Source: Apoderus coryli (taxonomy: Eukaryota; Arthropoda; Insecta; Coleoptera; Attelabidae). Taken from it: a stretch of DNA of 64,000 nucleotides. The position numbers and the translations under genes were made by a program. Positions 62,601-63,874 of the stretch are shown here, one piece after another. The stretch spans positions 12,754,428 to 12,818,427 of the forward strand of contig OU452211.1 of assembly GCA_911728435.2 (NCBI GenBank), written 5' to 3'. How positions within the stretch are numbered: the first letter of the stretch is position 1; each line of letters opens with the position of its first letter. Below the pieces are notes generated by a model that ran no database searches, was not told the DNA's origin, and was given only the letters and a program-made list of their open reading frames with translations.

Positions 62601-63874
62601 TATATATTTTTATCTCTTACACCATAACTGGTTTCTAAAAATGTCTTCAAGTTTACATAAAACATAGGTACCTACTTATATTTTGGCTAGTATCCATATC
62701 ATAGATATAAAAGAATCATATCATCATTCTTATGCTATCAAAGGGGTTTCAGGTAATGTCAATTTTATATTACATTTTATATGCACTTAAAATATTATGA
62801 GATTTATGTTTTTTAACGAATACACCCCTGTATAAAACAATTCTGCAGTTTTTTTATAATAGCTATCTAAAAAGCATACTCGTCTGAGTTGAGATAATTT
62901 TGTTTTATAAGCATTGTATAAGGAAGAAGCCATTTTTGGTTACTTTAAATTGTTAGCCATGTTGACCAAACTTTTAAAATTAATATTTTTTTCTAATTTG
63001 TAAAATTTTCTTAGCTAATAAGCTATACAGAATCAGTCATTATATAATAAAGGATATCCCAAAAGATTATTTTCAACAATAAGTGACAATAAAAAAAATA
63101 TTTTATATAATGTATAAAATCTAAATTCAATAATTTACATAATTCGCGAGGCGCATTAAAATTTTAATAATAATATACAATATATTTAACAGTAAATTTT
63201 GTTTCGCAGCCAAATCTGCTCATGGGTGAATTTTATCTGACTTATTTTATTATTCATTATTGGGTATTATAGCGTTTTATATTATTTTTACCTCCATCAT
63301 TGTTCAGATTTTATTAATGTGTACCAACAACAATGCATAATAATTATAAAATAATTTTGTATAAAAAGGTATTTTAAAAAAACATTTTTATCCTTTAACT
63401 GTTGCCGCTGAGAGCAAAAATGTTGATATTGAGGCTGTTATAAAAGATTTATAAAATATGTTTATAACAGTTTTATTTGATTTTTATTAAATATTTATAA
63501 ACGTTCTAAAAACTATTGTATAATAGCAACAAGCAACATTTATAGAACCGTTAAAGAGTCGATTTGTTTTATAAATCTGCGCCTTTTTCGTGTTTATAAG
63601 GCGCGTAAGAACGTTGTGAAAATGTTTATAAAACAATGGGTGTTTTATAAAATATATTTTATAAATGTTCTTACAGCAATTAAAAAAGTTAAATTGTTAG
63701 TTGGGATACTACGATGAAATTCTAACTTTTAGGTTCTAGAGCGAGCAATGACCCATCTTCAAAATGGTTTTAATATCCCTGTTCTAAAGGCAGATGGATA
63801 TCCTTGTAAAACGAATCTTCCATCTAATGCGGCTTTTAGAGGATTTGGAGGTCCGCAGTCGTCATTTGCAGCTG
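603..63874 (+). CDS. Xdh: Xanthine dehydrogenase, 12 internal exons (partial gene)
   Basis: The enzyme oxidises hypoxanthine to xanthine and xanthine to urate in purine breakdown; it is a cytosolic molybdo-flavoprotein. Exons: 603-699, 788-918, 6341-6598, 18612-18950, 25488-25684, 25782-26132, 34064-34382, 38283-38476, 55749-55955, 60053-60223, 61023-61331, 63733-63874. They join in one frame (about 905 codons) and align end to end with roughly residues 40-920 of vertebrate XDH (about 1,330 aa). Seen in order: both 2Fe-2S cysteine sets, the FAD motif [35 protein letters not shown] and RGFGGPQ. Substrate-pocket residues equivalent to bovine E802 (FYLET), R880 (LERAM) and F914 (RGF) are kept. 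The FFTGYRKT segment and the overall match favour XDH over aldehyde oxidase. The start-codon exon and the C-terminal third (with the catalytic Glu1261 equivalent) are outside the window. Introns range from 88 bp to about 17 kb, inflated by mobile elements. Confidence 0.95.
788..918 (+). CDS. Xdh: Xdh exon: fourth Cys of first 2Fe-2S cluster
   Basis: Separated from the previous exon by only 88 bp. The acceptor is TATTTAG (781-787) and the donor is GTTAGT at 919. It encodes [16 protein letters not shown] and then VTTVEGIG...[12 protein letters not shown], a near-invariant XDH segment. The Cys in NACLAP is the fourth ligand of the first cluster. It ends with one base of a split Gly codon. Confidence 0.95.
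965..2100 (+). mobile_element. Degenerate mariner-like element with ~105 bp TIRs
   Basis: The segment at about 990-1091 is repeated in inverse orientation at about 1979-2090. Shared blocks include GTACACCATTTGGT and GGAATCAGAAATGTCAAAT. Between them lies a broken transposase. The outermost ends (CCATAG / CTATAG) are weakly matched, so the exact ends and a TA duplication are uncertain. Confidence 0.75.
1184..1941 (+). pseudogene. Mariner-like transposase, frameshifted and truncated
   Basis: Reading starts at an ATG ([20 protein letters not shown]) and goes through at least two frameshifts: near 1280 (into [14 protein letters not shown]) and near 1490-1500 (into [14 protein letters not shown]). 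Next comes [20 protein letters not shown], which carries the first catalytic Asp, and [20 protein letters not shown], the usual segment after it. The half with the second and third Asp is missing. It is inactive. The missing C-terminal part resembles the orphan fragment at 30241-30763, probably of the same group. Confidence 0.75.
2101..3370. other. Xdh intron sequence without a recognised feature
   Basis: AT-rich DNA with a few short stretches of general repeat character (a CACCCTGTATA-like MITE end near 2230). The small ORFs, including one of 79 codons at 3039, have no recognisable domain and are not called. Confidence 0.5.
3545..3935 (+). repeat. 65-bp tandem repeat inside element B
   Basis: About six units with the core GTTATTAATGTTACGAACG followed by ATGAACATTAATCTATGAC. 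The last three units start with CTGAAGG at 3736, 3801 and 3866, exactly 65 bp apart. The matching region of copy 2 (about 22430-22690) has fewer units. Confidence 0.85.
4283..5330 (+). pseudogene. Decayed jockey/CR1-like LINE RT fragment within element B
   Basis: Reads [20 protein letters not shown], then a linker and a [17 protein letters not shown] piece. With frame changes it continues into [11 protein letters not shown] and [17 protein letters not shown], which are RT motifs 1-2 of non-LTR elements. It has many stops and frameshifts. A run ending AATAAAGTC plus a TTATTATTA tail near 5290-5330 looks like the LINE 3' end. It is shared with copy 2, so the LINE piece was captured before the copies spread. 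Confidence 0.75.
6341..6598 (+). CDS. Xdh: Xdh exon: second 2Fe-2S cluster
   Basis: The acceptor is TCATCAG (ends 6340) and the donor GTAACA at 6599. It encodes [20 protein letters not shown] and later [15 protein letters not shown], which provide the two CxxC and CxC pairs of the second 2Fe-2S cluster. The exon tail ([12 protein letters not shown]) matches the variable linker that follows the cluster in XDH. It starts only 59 bp after the end of mobile element B copy 1. Confidence 0.95.
6599..7500. other. Xdh intron sequence without a recognised feature
   Basis: AT-rich DNA with scattered TAGGTACCTAC-like words. No gene or clear repeat structure was found up to the CT-rich tail of the antisense LINE. 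Confidence 0.5.
7516..9222 (-). pseudogene. RTE-like reverse transcriptase, RT to C-terminus
   Basis: Encodes the RT of a non-LTR retrotransposon. Visible: [16 protein letters not shown], then [59 protein letters not shown] with the first catalytic Asp, [14 protein letters not shown], and [12 protein letters not shown] with the YADD site. The C-terminal part has [20 protein letters not shown] and [15 protein letters not shown], typical of RTE/BovB-type elements. A single in-frame TAG at about 7833 separates RT from the C-terminal part, which otherwise reads on in the same frame. The 5' side is broken by the nested LINE at about 9222. The long open frame points to a fairly recent insertion. 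Confidence 0.88.
9220..10663 (-). mobile_element. Jockey-like LINE nested in the RTE-like LINE
   Basis: Oriented right to left, 5'-truncated inside the RT domain. The 3' end has an AATAAA signal and a (TTTA)n tail at 9220-9243, directly followed by the resumed host LINE. No clear target-site duplication was found at the two junctions. Confidence 0.88.
9340..10663 (-). pseudogene. Jockey-like reverse transcriptase, 5'-truncated but open
   Basis: An open frame of about 440 codons begins at the junction ([20 protein letters not shown]), so the first RT block and all upstream domains are missing. It keeps [60 protein letters not shown] and [12 protein letters not shown] (FADD catalytic site). 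The rest is a C-terminal region including [20 protein letters not shown] and ending at a stop near 9340. The 3' UTR is short. The frame has no internal stop, so the insertion looks young, but the copy cannot be autonomous. Confidence 0.88.
10660..11041 (-). pseudogene. 5' part of the same RTE-like LINE ORF
   Basis: About 125 codons read [20 protein letters not shown], then [20 protein letters not shown], a basic stretch ([20 protein letters not shown]) and [14 protein letters not shown]. This is the usual linker between endonuclease and RT in RTE-like ORFs. It stops where the nested LINE enters and resumes on the other side as [12 protein letters not shown]. Confidence 0.8.
11051..12142. repeat. 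Dispersed repeat, first half (paralogue of 41065-41420)
   Basis: From about 11456 the sequence matches 41065 onward (GAAACTTTAATTACAAT, GAAACAACTTAATCTTTATA, TAGCTTCTGTATA). The repeat is split by the palindromic MITE at 12143-13060 and resumes at 13061. The part 11051-11455 has no recognised content. Confidence 0.7.
12143..13060. repeat. 0.9 kb near-perfect palindromic MITE (TA duplication)
   Basis: The sequence from CAGGGTGTTAATTAAG to CTTAATTAACACCCTG reads almost the same on both strands, with arms of about 440 bp meeting near 12600. TA flanks both sides. The paralogous repeat at about 41365-41390 lacks the insert (AGCTTCTGTATATATAATAA), so it serves as an empty site. The CAGGGTGT terminus and TA target fit a Tc1/mariner-type non-autonomous element. 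No coding capacity. Confidence 0.88.
13061..14985. other. Dispersed repeat second half, then unassigned intron
   Basis: 13061 to about 13390 continues the repeat also found at 41385-41757 (AAATCACCCAACTAGTATAC). From 13400 to 14985 nothing could be assigned. The small overlapping ORFs at 13641-13901 show no known domain. Confidence 0.5.
14990..16480 (+). mobile_element. DD41D mariner element (rosa-like), bounds tentative
   Basis: An open transposase lies between TGGGTGGCCCAAAG (about 14995) and the weakly complementary CTGGCAGACCCA (about 16468-16479). A TA sits near each end. The inverted similarity of these ends is only moderate, so the limits are provisional. Confidence 0.6.
15292..16371 (+). 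CDS. Mariner-family transposase, DD41D type, full length
   Basis: A 359-codon open frame with no break. The N-terminal half holds two helix-turn-helix regions ([19 protein letters not shown]; later [13 protein letters not shown] [16 protein letters not shown]). The catalytic core has [13 protein letters not shown] (Asp157), [16 protein letters not shown] (Asp250) and [17 protein letters not shown] (Asp292). The gap between the last two is 41 residues, which places it in the DD41D (rosa-like) group rather than classical DD34D mariner or DD34E Tc1. The start is the first ATG and precedes the conserved N-terminal motif by only a few residues. The length is normal for the family and all three acidic residues are present, so it could be active if both ends are intact. 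It is inserted in an Xdh intron on the same strand as the gene. Confidence 0.92.
   Translation: MVVYTLEQRWEILRHYFENHGNVAECVRKLRTDFGRREAPSAPYVRYLVKKVKETGILIDKPKREKPKTVRTPENIAAVAESVREAPSTSIHRQQLNISETSLRRILHKDLGMTPYKVQLVQELKPTDHPMRFRFAQWACDRLTEDADFAKKIIFSDDAHFDLGGYVNKQNCRIWGTENPHAYIEKPIHPKRVTVWCGFWSGGIIGPFFFENEQGVAVTVNGDRYRAMLNEFLFTKIEEEDIGNIWFQQDGATCHTAEATLDVLRPVFEDRIISRRADVVWPPRSCDLTPLDYYLWGAVKDKCYADKPETIDALKDNIREAIGEIQLHTIDNVLKNWTDRVGYCMASRGSHLNEIICHY
16481..17055. other. Intron with A/T-rich simple sequence
   Basis: Low-complexity AAATA/TAAA runs (about 16855-16890) and a TACAGGGTGTACG MITE-end word near 16645. No gene. Confidence 0.5.
17060..17840 (-). pseudogene. LINE RT C-terminal fragment (CR1/jockey-like)
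   Basis: Right to left: [20 protein letters not shown], then [13 protein letters not shown] and [20 protein letters not shown], the end of the RT domain. After a break near 17530 it continues as [20 protein letters not shown] and [20 protein letters not shown], typical C-terminal text of jockey/CR1-like ORF2. A 5'-truncated, decayed copy. Confidence 0.8.
17820..18285 (-). pseudogene. Second LINE C-terminal fragment
   Basis: Reads [20 protein letters not shown], then [40 protein letters not shown] and [20 protein letters not shown]. This is the end of a jockey/CR1-type ORF2 of a different family from its neighbour. The 5' junction falls directly against a transposase scrap. Confidence 0.78.
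18286..18450 (-). pseudogene. Mariner-like transposase scrap (third catalytic Asp)
   Basis: Reads [13 protein letters not shown], then [20 protein letters not shown], the region around the third catalytic residue of Tc1/mariner-type transposases. It then passes in frame into the LINE fragment, so the joined ORF is an accident of insertion and not a fusion protein. Confidence 0.75.
18612..18950 (+). CDS. Xdh: Xdh exon: linker and start of FAD domain
   Basis: The acceptor is CTGTTTTAG and the donor GTAATA at 18951. An acidic linker ([16 protein letters not shown]) leads into [11 protein letters not shown], the usual entry to the FAD domain. It then has [13 protein letters not shown] and [15 protein letters not shown], the FAD pyrophosphate-contacting loop. 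The exon carries one base in and one base out, consistent with its neighbours. Confidence 0.95.
18951..19439. other. Xdh intron, nothing recognised
   Basis: No feature could be supported between the Xdh donor at 18951 and the palindromic MITE that starts near 19440. Confidence 0.5.
19440..19735. repeat. ~300 bp palindromic MITE
   Basis: The left arm (ACATGTTTCAAGACTAGACC, then AGTCCCATGATCAGTGGCGA) is mirrored on the right (CACTGATTATGGGACTGGTC, then TAGTCTTGAAACATGT). The outer blocks, AATCCATG and CATGGATT, match too. No coding capacity. Confidence 0.82.
20120..20930 (+). repeat. Interspersed repeat with CTGT run (Helitron-like?)
   Basis: It contains (CTGT)4 at about 20250-20267, AAAAACCGCTTAACAGATTT and AATCAAATTTGGTAC, then modules with GGCGTTCG and TAACCTAAAAAATG, ending ACTAGTATAG near 20925. 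The same modules occur on the opposite strand in 27640-29960 and at 31255-31625. The wording resembles insect Helitron-derived repeats, but no Rep/helicase or hairpin was seen, so the class is open. Confidence 0.6.
20931..22063. other. Xdh intron, nothing recognised
   Basis: AT-rich. A short inverted repeat (GACTAAAATAATATTATTTTAGTC, about 21523-21546) forms a small hairpin. The ORFs here are short and lack any domain. Confidence 0.5.
22064..22255. repeat. 192-bp direct repeat, left flank of element B copy 2
   Basis: Runs from TACTTTTCCCTTTATTG to TTTTTTTCACAAACCATA. The same 192 bp recur at 25023-25214 with only a few substitutions. Both copies abut the element termini exactly, as a target-site duplication would, but the length is exceptional. 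Confidence 0.88.
22256..25022 (+). mobile_element. Element family B, copy 2
   Basis: Starts CACTGAACCG and ends TTTTTCAGTG. It is colinear with copy 1 (3371-6281) at high identity, about 144 bp shorter mainly because it has fewer 65-bp units. It contains the same 65-bp array (about 22430-22690) and the same decayed LINE RT piece (about 23025-24070). Flanked by 192-bp direct repeats. Confidence 0.88.
23025..24070 (+). pseudogene. Decayed LINE RT fragment within element B copy 2
   Basis: The same captured fragment as at 4283-5330. It keeps the frame a little further ([18 protein letters not shown]) before breaking down; copy 1 lost one base there. The 3' end has AATAAAGTC and a TTATTATTA tail. 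Confidence 0.75.
25023..25214. repeat. 192-bp direct repeat, right flank of element B copy 2
   Basis: Second copy of 22064-22255, directly after the TCAGTG terminus. The small differences (TTGGCTTATG for TTCGCTTATG, GCCGAGG for GCCTAGG) suggest some age since insertion. Confidence 0.88.
25488..25684 (+). CDS. Xdh: Xdh exon: FAD domain, part 2
   Basis: The acceptor AACACAG is followed by GTCTCAG; entry at 25488 gives [17 protein letters not shown], in frame with the previous exon. It encodes [17 protein letters not shown] and TGSPISDL, which contact flavin in XDH. The donor is GTAAGT at 25685, phase 0. A second AG seven bases downstream would break the frame, so the first is preferred. Confidence 0.94.
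25782..26132 (+). CDS. Xdh: Xdh exon: FAD domain with NAD-site tyrosine
   Basis: The acceptor is TTATGTAG, the donor GTAAGT at 26133, and both ends are phase 0 (117 codons). It encodes [29 protein letters not shown] and [17 protein letters not shown], all typical of XDH. The Tyr of GYRKT corresponds to the NAD-site tyrosine that separates dehydrogenases from aldehyde oxidases. The first residue is Val where most XDHs have Asn (ISDL-N-P). Confidence 0.95.
26133..26595. other. Xdh intron before mariner derivative
   Basis: No gene. The stretch just left of 26595 (AGCTCTCCATAATATGTAATA) belongs to the interspersed repeat that continues at 27640. Confidence 0.55.
26596..27638 (+). mobile_element. 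Non-autonomous mariner derivative with ~280 bp TIRs
   Basis: Begins CAGTATGTCCACGGATGCGG and ends with its inverse CCGCATCCGTGGACATACTG. The inverted arms run about 26596-26885 and 27360-27638 at high identity. A TA flanks each end. The related repeat at about 20125-20165 shows the uninterrupted site, so it acts as an empty site. Between the arms lies only the N-terminal third of a transposase. Confidence 0.88.
26899..27245 (+). pseudogene. Transposase N-terminal fragment (HTH region)
   Basis: Reads [20 protein letters not shown], then [40 protein letters not shown] and [15 protein letters not shown], the paired helix-turn-helix part of a Tc1/mariner-type transposase. It stops before the catalytic core; the core has been deleted and the right TIR follows. 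Confidence 0.8.
27640..29960 (-). repeat. Modular repeat array, ~530 bp higher-order unit
   Basis: Long AT-rich array whose modules recur: TTTACGAACGCCTATG, TTTTTTAGGTTATATTCTAT, CTCTTTTAAACCCCTTGC and GAGTTATCACGGAT. Whole blocks repeat at about 530 bp (for example TTTAAACCCC near 28510 and 29040, GTTATCACGGA near 28610 and 29140). It is the reverse-strand form of the repeat at 20120-20930 in expanded state. No credible coding region. Confidence 0.75.
30241..30763 (+). pseudogene. Mariner-like transposase C-terminal fragment
   Basis: Reads [20 protein letters not shown] with the second catalytic Asp, and [20 protein letters not shown] with the third. The gap between them is 41 residues, as in the DD41D enzyme at 15292. 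A one-base frameshift near 30636 leads into [20 protein letters not shown] and a stop near 30763. The N-terminal two thirds are absent. Confidence 0.8.
30764..31254. other. Intron with a MITE-end remnant
   Basis: Contains GGACACCCTGTATCTCGATA (about 31146) and AATCACCCTGTATAG (about 31255), typical ends of small Tc1/mariner-type MITEs, without a clear second end. No gene. Confidence 0.5.
31255..31625 (+). repeat. Short copy of the modular repeat
   Basis: Contains GATATAAGATAACCTGCAAC, CATAGGCGTTCGTAAATAGT and GAGAGCTATTCGTGCCTCGA, shared with 20800-20900 and, on the other strand, 27720-28040. Confidence 0.7.
31775..32106 (-). pseudogene. Possible DUF7869-type C-terminal fragment
   Basis: Right to left the frame reads [20 protein letters not shown], then [20 protein letters not shown] and [20 protein letters not shown], ending at a stop near 31775. 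The GHTQ...D...STIER pattern followed by a tyrosine-rich VKYLD segment resembles the end of DUF7869-type, transposon-linked proteins common in insect genomes. The assignment comes from memory of the family pattern only. The upstream part of the protein is not found next to it, so it is a fragment. It could also be a C-terminal exon of a domesticated gene. Confidence 0.4.
32107..34063. other. Xdh intron, nothing recognised
   Basis: AT-rich DNA with an (ATT)n microsatellite at about 33421-33458. No exon-like segment that fits XDH and no TE protein. The 111-codon antisense ORF at 33526-33861 has no recognised domain and is not called. Confidence 0.5.
33421..33458. repeat. (ATT)n microsatellite
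   Basis: An ATTATT run broken once by GTT. Possibly the tail of an old LINE. Confidence 0.8.
34064..34382 (+). CDS. Xdh: Xdh exon: end of FAD domain and interdomain linker
   Basis: The acceptor is GTTTTTAG and the donor GTAATA at 34383. It encodes [20 protein letters not shown], then [18 protein letters not shown], the end of the FAD domain. A poorly conserved linker follows, and the exon ends in [13 protein letters not shown] just before the molybdopterin domain. It carries out one base of a split Gly codon. Element A inserted about 215 bp downstream of its donor. Confidence 0.94.
34572..34596. repeat. 25-bp direct repeat, left flank of element A
   Basis: Begins TGGTTAACCTCATCACTTAA and ends TCATA. 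It is identical to 38201-38225, and both copies abut the element ends exactly. It is interpreted as a target-site duplication. Confidence 0.93.
34602..35162. repeat. Subterminal hairpin 1 of element A copy 1
   Basis: The left arm from about 34605 pairs with the right arm ending near 35162 (CAGATAGATAAAAAACGTAA / TTACGTTTTTTATCTATCTG). The stem includes GTCTACCCCTTCTAGAAA on one side and its inverse on the other. The same structure occurs at 56252-56802. Confidence 0.88.
35480..36300. repeat. Internal hairpin 2 of element A copy 1
   Basis: The arms at about 35490-35785 and 35980-36295 are inverse copies. Paired blocks: CATCAACTTCGATTTTTTAA with TTAAAAAATCGAAGTTGATG, and AAAAATCGCCATAGTTTGG with the matching CCAAACTATGGCGGTTTTT. 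Repeated in the other copy at about 57100-57910. Confidence 0.85.
38201..38225. repeat. 25-bp direct repeat, right flank of element A
   Basis: An exact match to 34572-34596, starting directly after the CTGTG terminus. It is 57 bp upstream of an Xdh exon, so the insertion kept the splice acceptor. Confidence 0.93.
38283..38476 (+). CDS. Xdh: Xdh exon: start of molybdopterin domain
   Basis: The acceptor is a T-rich tract ending AG at 38282 and the donor is GTCAGA at 38477. It encodes [20 protein letters not shown], then [19 protein letters not shown] and a Val-rich tail. This is the hallmark first segment of the Mo-pterin domain. The donor GTCAGA is weaker than the others, but cutting there joins in phase 0 to DEQVFYSD of the next exon, as in the family. 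Confidence 0.92.
38567..39020. repeat. Palindromic MITE inside a (TA)n tract
   Basis: Arms 38636-38745 and 38879-38982 are near-perfect inverse copies (TTCTACTTAAGGAATTATCG / CGATAATTCCTTAAGTAGAA). The middle has another small inverted repeat (GTTCAGCTGTCGACTGCCAG). Both sides are (TA)n/ATATATTATA runs, so the element inserted in, or carries, TA-rich ends. Confidence 0.85.
39480..40895. mobile_element. Foldback element enclosing a satellite array
   Basis: The left arm (about 39480-39870) is inverted at about 40487-40895: GCCAAAAATCAAAATTTAA pairs with TTAAATTTTGATTTTTGGC, and AATAAAACACATACAACACA with TGTTTTATGTGTTTTATT. Between the arms lies a 178-bp tandem repeat. No protein. Confidence 0.82.
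39893..40380 (+). repeat. 178-bp satellite, ~2.7 units
   Basis: GACGTTGAATACGACTA starts at 39896, 40074 and 40252, exactly 178 bp apart. Units share GAGCGCCTCAGATCAGTGCT and TTACCGACGACTTTCCCCGT. The third unit is cut off after CGTCTTG. It is more GC-rich than its surroundings. Confidence 0.92.
41065..41757. repeat. Dispersed repeat, uninterrupted paralogue
   Basis: Matches 11456-12142 plus 13061-13390 but lacks the 0.9 kb palindromic MITE (junction near 41375). It ends near ATAATACCAGTGGCG. It appears partly deleted internally relative to the other copy. Confidence 0.72.
41833..43944 (-). pseudogene. R2/NeSL-type LINE remnant
   Basis: Right to left in broken frames: [16 protein letters not shown], then [20 protein letters not shown]. 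Near 43430-43380 comes [13 protein letters not shown], then [20 protein letters not shown] and NYRPITCLN, the first RT blocks. The YADD core is missing. The C-terminal region resumes with [39 protein letters not shown], and finally [16 protein letters not shown] with [13 protein letters not shown]. The NYRPITCLN wording and this C-terminal domain suit R2/NeSL/Utopia-like LINEs; the clade is tentative. It is GC-richer than its surroundings and is cut by the copia LTR at 43945. Confidence 0.72.
43945..44042 (-). repeat. Copia-type 3' LTR (98 bp)
   Basis: On the minus strand it starts TGTCTGAGATACATTTTTAT and ends ACTTTATCA. It matches 55273-55385 except for a 15-bp duplication there. Such LTRs are very short. 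Confidence 0.82.
43995..44865 (-). pseudogene. Copia-type reverse transcriptase domain
   Basis: Reads [20 protein letters not shown] with the first catalytic Asp, then [20 protein letters not shown] and [17 protein letters not shown]. The catalytic box is HVDD where most copia elements have YVDD. It goes on with [20 protein letters not shown] and [20 protein letters not shown], then breaks off at FNNFHDKVH next to the 3' LTR. The RNase H domain is therefore lost. Upstream, the frame is broken near 44830 (from KSKWI to the next part). Confidence 0.88.
44868..45850 (-). pseudogene. Copia integrase, 3' part, and linker
   Basis: Reads [19 protein letters not shown] with the second integrase Asp and [20 protein letters not shown] with the catalytic Glu. 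Then comes [19 protein letters not shown] and the acidic linker to RT ([15 protein letters not shown]...[15 protein letters not shown]...TWELVDRP). It is contiguous in frame with the integrase part at 51427-52070 once the inserted LTR element and one 4-bp duplication are ignored. Confidence 0.88.
45851..46820 (-). repeat. LTR of nested element, left (970 bp)
   Basis: Its last ~150 bp (from GACTTTGCAATTTGTCTATT to GGGTGTGACA) are essentially identical to the right LTR. Further in, it is diverged, and it has about 290 bp more near its TGTCACAAAT end. Confidence 0.8.
46821..50747. other. Internal part of the nested LTR element, non-coding
   Basis: AT-rich. The longest ORFs (113 codons at 47038-47379 and shorter) have no gag or pol motif. 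CATCAGGGAAACTAT recurs three times (about 49329, 49958, 50049), and CGTACTACCTA-ACGTATTC blocks repeat around 49930-50060, a small tandem duplication. Confidence 0.6.
50748..51426 (-). repeat. LTR of nested element, right (679 bp)
   Basis: Starts TGTCACACATAAATAAT and ends GGGTGTGACA. It shares CACAGCTGAT, TTCGCGTT and the terminal 150 bp with the left LTR. The middle is diverged and GC-rich (AACGCGGGGAGACTTCATGG). Confidence 0.8.
51427..52070 (-). pseudogene. Copia protease end and integrase 5' part
   Basis: Reads [17 protein letters not shown], then [20 protein letters not shown] (end of protease region), [20 protein letters not shown] with the HH of the integrase zinc finger, [15 protein letters not shown] with its CxxC, and [18 protein letters not shown] with the first catalytic Asp. 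It is then cut by the nested LTR element inside [13 protein letters not shown]. Confidence 0.88.
52084..52463 (-). pseudogene. Copia gag end, zinc knuckle and protease start
   Basis: Reads [20 protein letters not shown], then a frameshift (about 52360), then [20 protein letters not shown] (a CX2CX4HX4C knuckle) and [14 protein letters not shown], the aspartic protease active site (DSGA). A stop and frame change follow before the next pol segment. Confidence 0.85.
52464..53178. mobile_element. ~0.7 kb GC-rich insertion in copia gag
   Basis: It separates two pieces of one gag domain. Near its left end is a perfect 22-bp palindrome (starts ACCGCCCGCA at about 52490). Near its right end is a long hairpin (TGCAGCCCTTCGCTGTATAG at 53076 pairing with CTATACAGCGGCGGGCTGCA at about 53128). 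CGCCTGCCT (52465) and AGGCAGGCG (53031) are inverse. GGCGGTAAA occurs near both ends in direct orientation. Family not recognised. Confidence 0.65.
53179..53657 (-). pseudogene. Copia gag, N-terminal part
   Basis: From an ATG near 53657 ([18 protein letters not shown]) it reads [20 protein letters not shown], then SLVKPS-like [20 protein letters not shown] and [20 protein letters not shown], the usual copia capsid domain (UBN2-type). It ends FVAFVML at the insertion and resumes at 52463. An upstream in-frame Met at 53684 is less likely to be the start. Confidence 0.85.
53766..55117 (+). mobile_element. THAP-bearing TIR element in the copia leader
   Basis: CATGCCGCCATTATGGGTTA (53766) is mirrored at about 55094-55117 (CTTGTAACCCAAAATGGCGG, then CATC). 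Between these ~25 bp TIRs lies a first exon encoding half of a THAP domain and no other recognisable coding part. THAP domains are the DNA-binding domain of P-element transposases, so a P-like or THAP-type DNA transposon that lost its core is likely. The target duplication was not resolved. Confidence 0.6.
53976..54076 (+). CDS. THAP zinc-finger first exon (orphan)
   Basis: From ATG at 53976 it reads [20 protein letters not shown], then [14 protein letters not shown]. This has the C-x(3-4)-C spacing and [10 protein letters not shown] motif of the THAP finger's first half. A consensus donor AG|GTGAGT follows directly, as in many THAP genes where this half is its own exon. The second half (C..H pair and AVPTIF) was not found downstream in the element. 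A longer upstream frame exists, but this Met fits the family. The exon could still be read as part of a chimeric transcript if the element promoter works. Confidence 0.65.
55259..55272 (-). other. Copia-type primer binding site
   Basis: CTGGGCCCATAACC on + reads GGTTATGGGCCCAG on -, directly after the 5' LTR. It is complementary to the anticodon-arm region of initiator tRNA-Met, the known priming scheme (half-tRNA) of Drosophila copia. This strongly supports the LTR boundary at 55273. Confidence 0.85.
55273..55385 (-). repeat. Copia-type 5' LTR (113 bp)
   Basis: On the minus strand it begins TGTCTGAG and ends CTTTATCA, followed by the primer site. It contains an extra 15-bp duplication (ACACAATGAGAAG) not present in the 3' LTR. 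Confidence 0.82.
55386..55748. other. GC-rich LINE-leader-like sequence, then intron end
   Basis: 55450-55650 is GC-rich for the window (CGAACGATCCCCACGCCGAG, later GGGAAAGTGGGGGCGCTACT). Its position across the copia element from the R2/NeSL remnant suggests it could be the 5' part of that LINE, but no coding motif proves it. The Xdh acceptor follows at 55748. Confidence 0.4.
55749..55955 (+). CDS. Xdh: Xdh exon: molybdopterin domain, part 2
   Basis: The acceptor is ATTTTACAG and the donor GTGAGT at 55956, phase 0 at both ends. It encodes [20 protein letters not shown], then [20 protein letters not shown] and [12 protein letters not shown]. It lies about 17 kb from the preceding exon. It is preceded by the nested copia block and followed closely by the 194-bp duplication of element A. 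Confidence 0.94.
56053..56246. repeat. 194-bp direct repeat, left flank of element A copy 2
   Basis: Begins TAAAACGTGAATTAATTTAT and ends CTTTATCTCA, directly before CACAG. It recurs at 59815-60008 with the same length and about one substitution (GATTACC / GATTACT). Confidence 0.93.
56247..59814 (+). mobile_element. Element family A, complete copy 2 (3,568 bp)
   Basis: Same termini and internal order as 34597-38200, at high identity with small indels (for example GTTGGTTGATCTTG in copy 1 near 35367 is missing here). The two hairpins are at about 56252-56802 and 57100-57910. No transposase or RT. Flanked by 194-bp direct repeats. Confidence 0.92.
59815..60008. repeat. 194-bp direct repeat, right flank of element A copy 2
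   Basis: Second copy of 56053-56246, placed directly after CTGTG. It ends 44 bp before an Xdh exon, so the duplicated DNA is intron only. Confidence 0.93.
60053..60223 (+). CDS. Xdh: Xdh exon: substrate-pocket glutamate (FYLET)
   Basis: The acceptor is AATTGTAG, the donor GTAAGT at 60224, and both ends are phase 0 (57 codons). It encodes [15 protein letters not shown] and [20 protein letters not shown]. The Glu of FYLET is the equivalent of bovine E802, which orients the purine. The Gln of GGQ is the conserved molybdenum-site neighbour. It begins 44 bp after the second 194-bp direct repeat of element A. Confidence 0.95.
60405..60850. repeat. Palindromic MITE-like repeat
   Basis: The left arm (CATTTCGGTTGTTATTAGAG, then GTCCAATTGTTCAAGATATC) is mirrored on the right (GATATCG-like CATATCGTGAACAATTGGAC, then CTAATAACAACCGAAATG). 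Arms are about 135 bp. TAGGGTGTCCCATTTAAG lies in the spacer. No coding capacity. Confidence 0.78.
61023..61331 (+). CDS. Xdh: Xdh exon: Mo-cofactor GGFGGKE loop
   Basis: The acceptor is TTTCACAG, the donor GTAAAA at 61332, phase 0 (103 codons). It encodes [18 protein letters not shown], the Mo-cofactor loop, then [20 protein letters not shown] and [16 protein letters not shown]. This is one of the most strongly conserved parts of XDH. Confidence 0.95.
61332..63732. other. Xdh intron, no recognised gene or element
   Basis: AT-rich, with many TTTTATAAA and TATAAAAGC words between about 62150 and 63670 that may be an old diffuse repeat. The 70-codon ORF at 61618 has no domain. No XDH-like exon is skipped, because the flanking exons join in frame at conserved residues. 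Confidence 0.55.
63733..63874 (+). CDS. Xdh: Xdh exon: R880/F914 equivalents, last in window
   Basis: The acceptor is CTTTTAG and the donor GTAAAA at 63875. It encodes [16 protein letters not shown], then [18 protein letters not shown]. The Arg in LERAM matches bovine R880, and the Phe in RGFGGPQ matches F914; both line the purine pocket. One base is carried out into the next, unseen exon. Confidence 0.95.

Noticed and set aside
603..63874. Aldehyde oxidase instead of XDH
   Set aside because: [18 protein letters not shown] and the R880-equivalent Arg fit XDH; the decisive C-terminal residues are outside the window, but nothing points to aldehyde oxidase.
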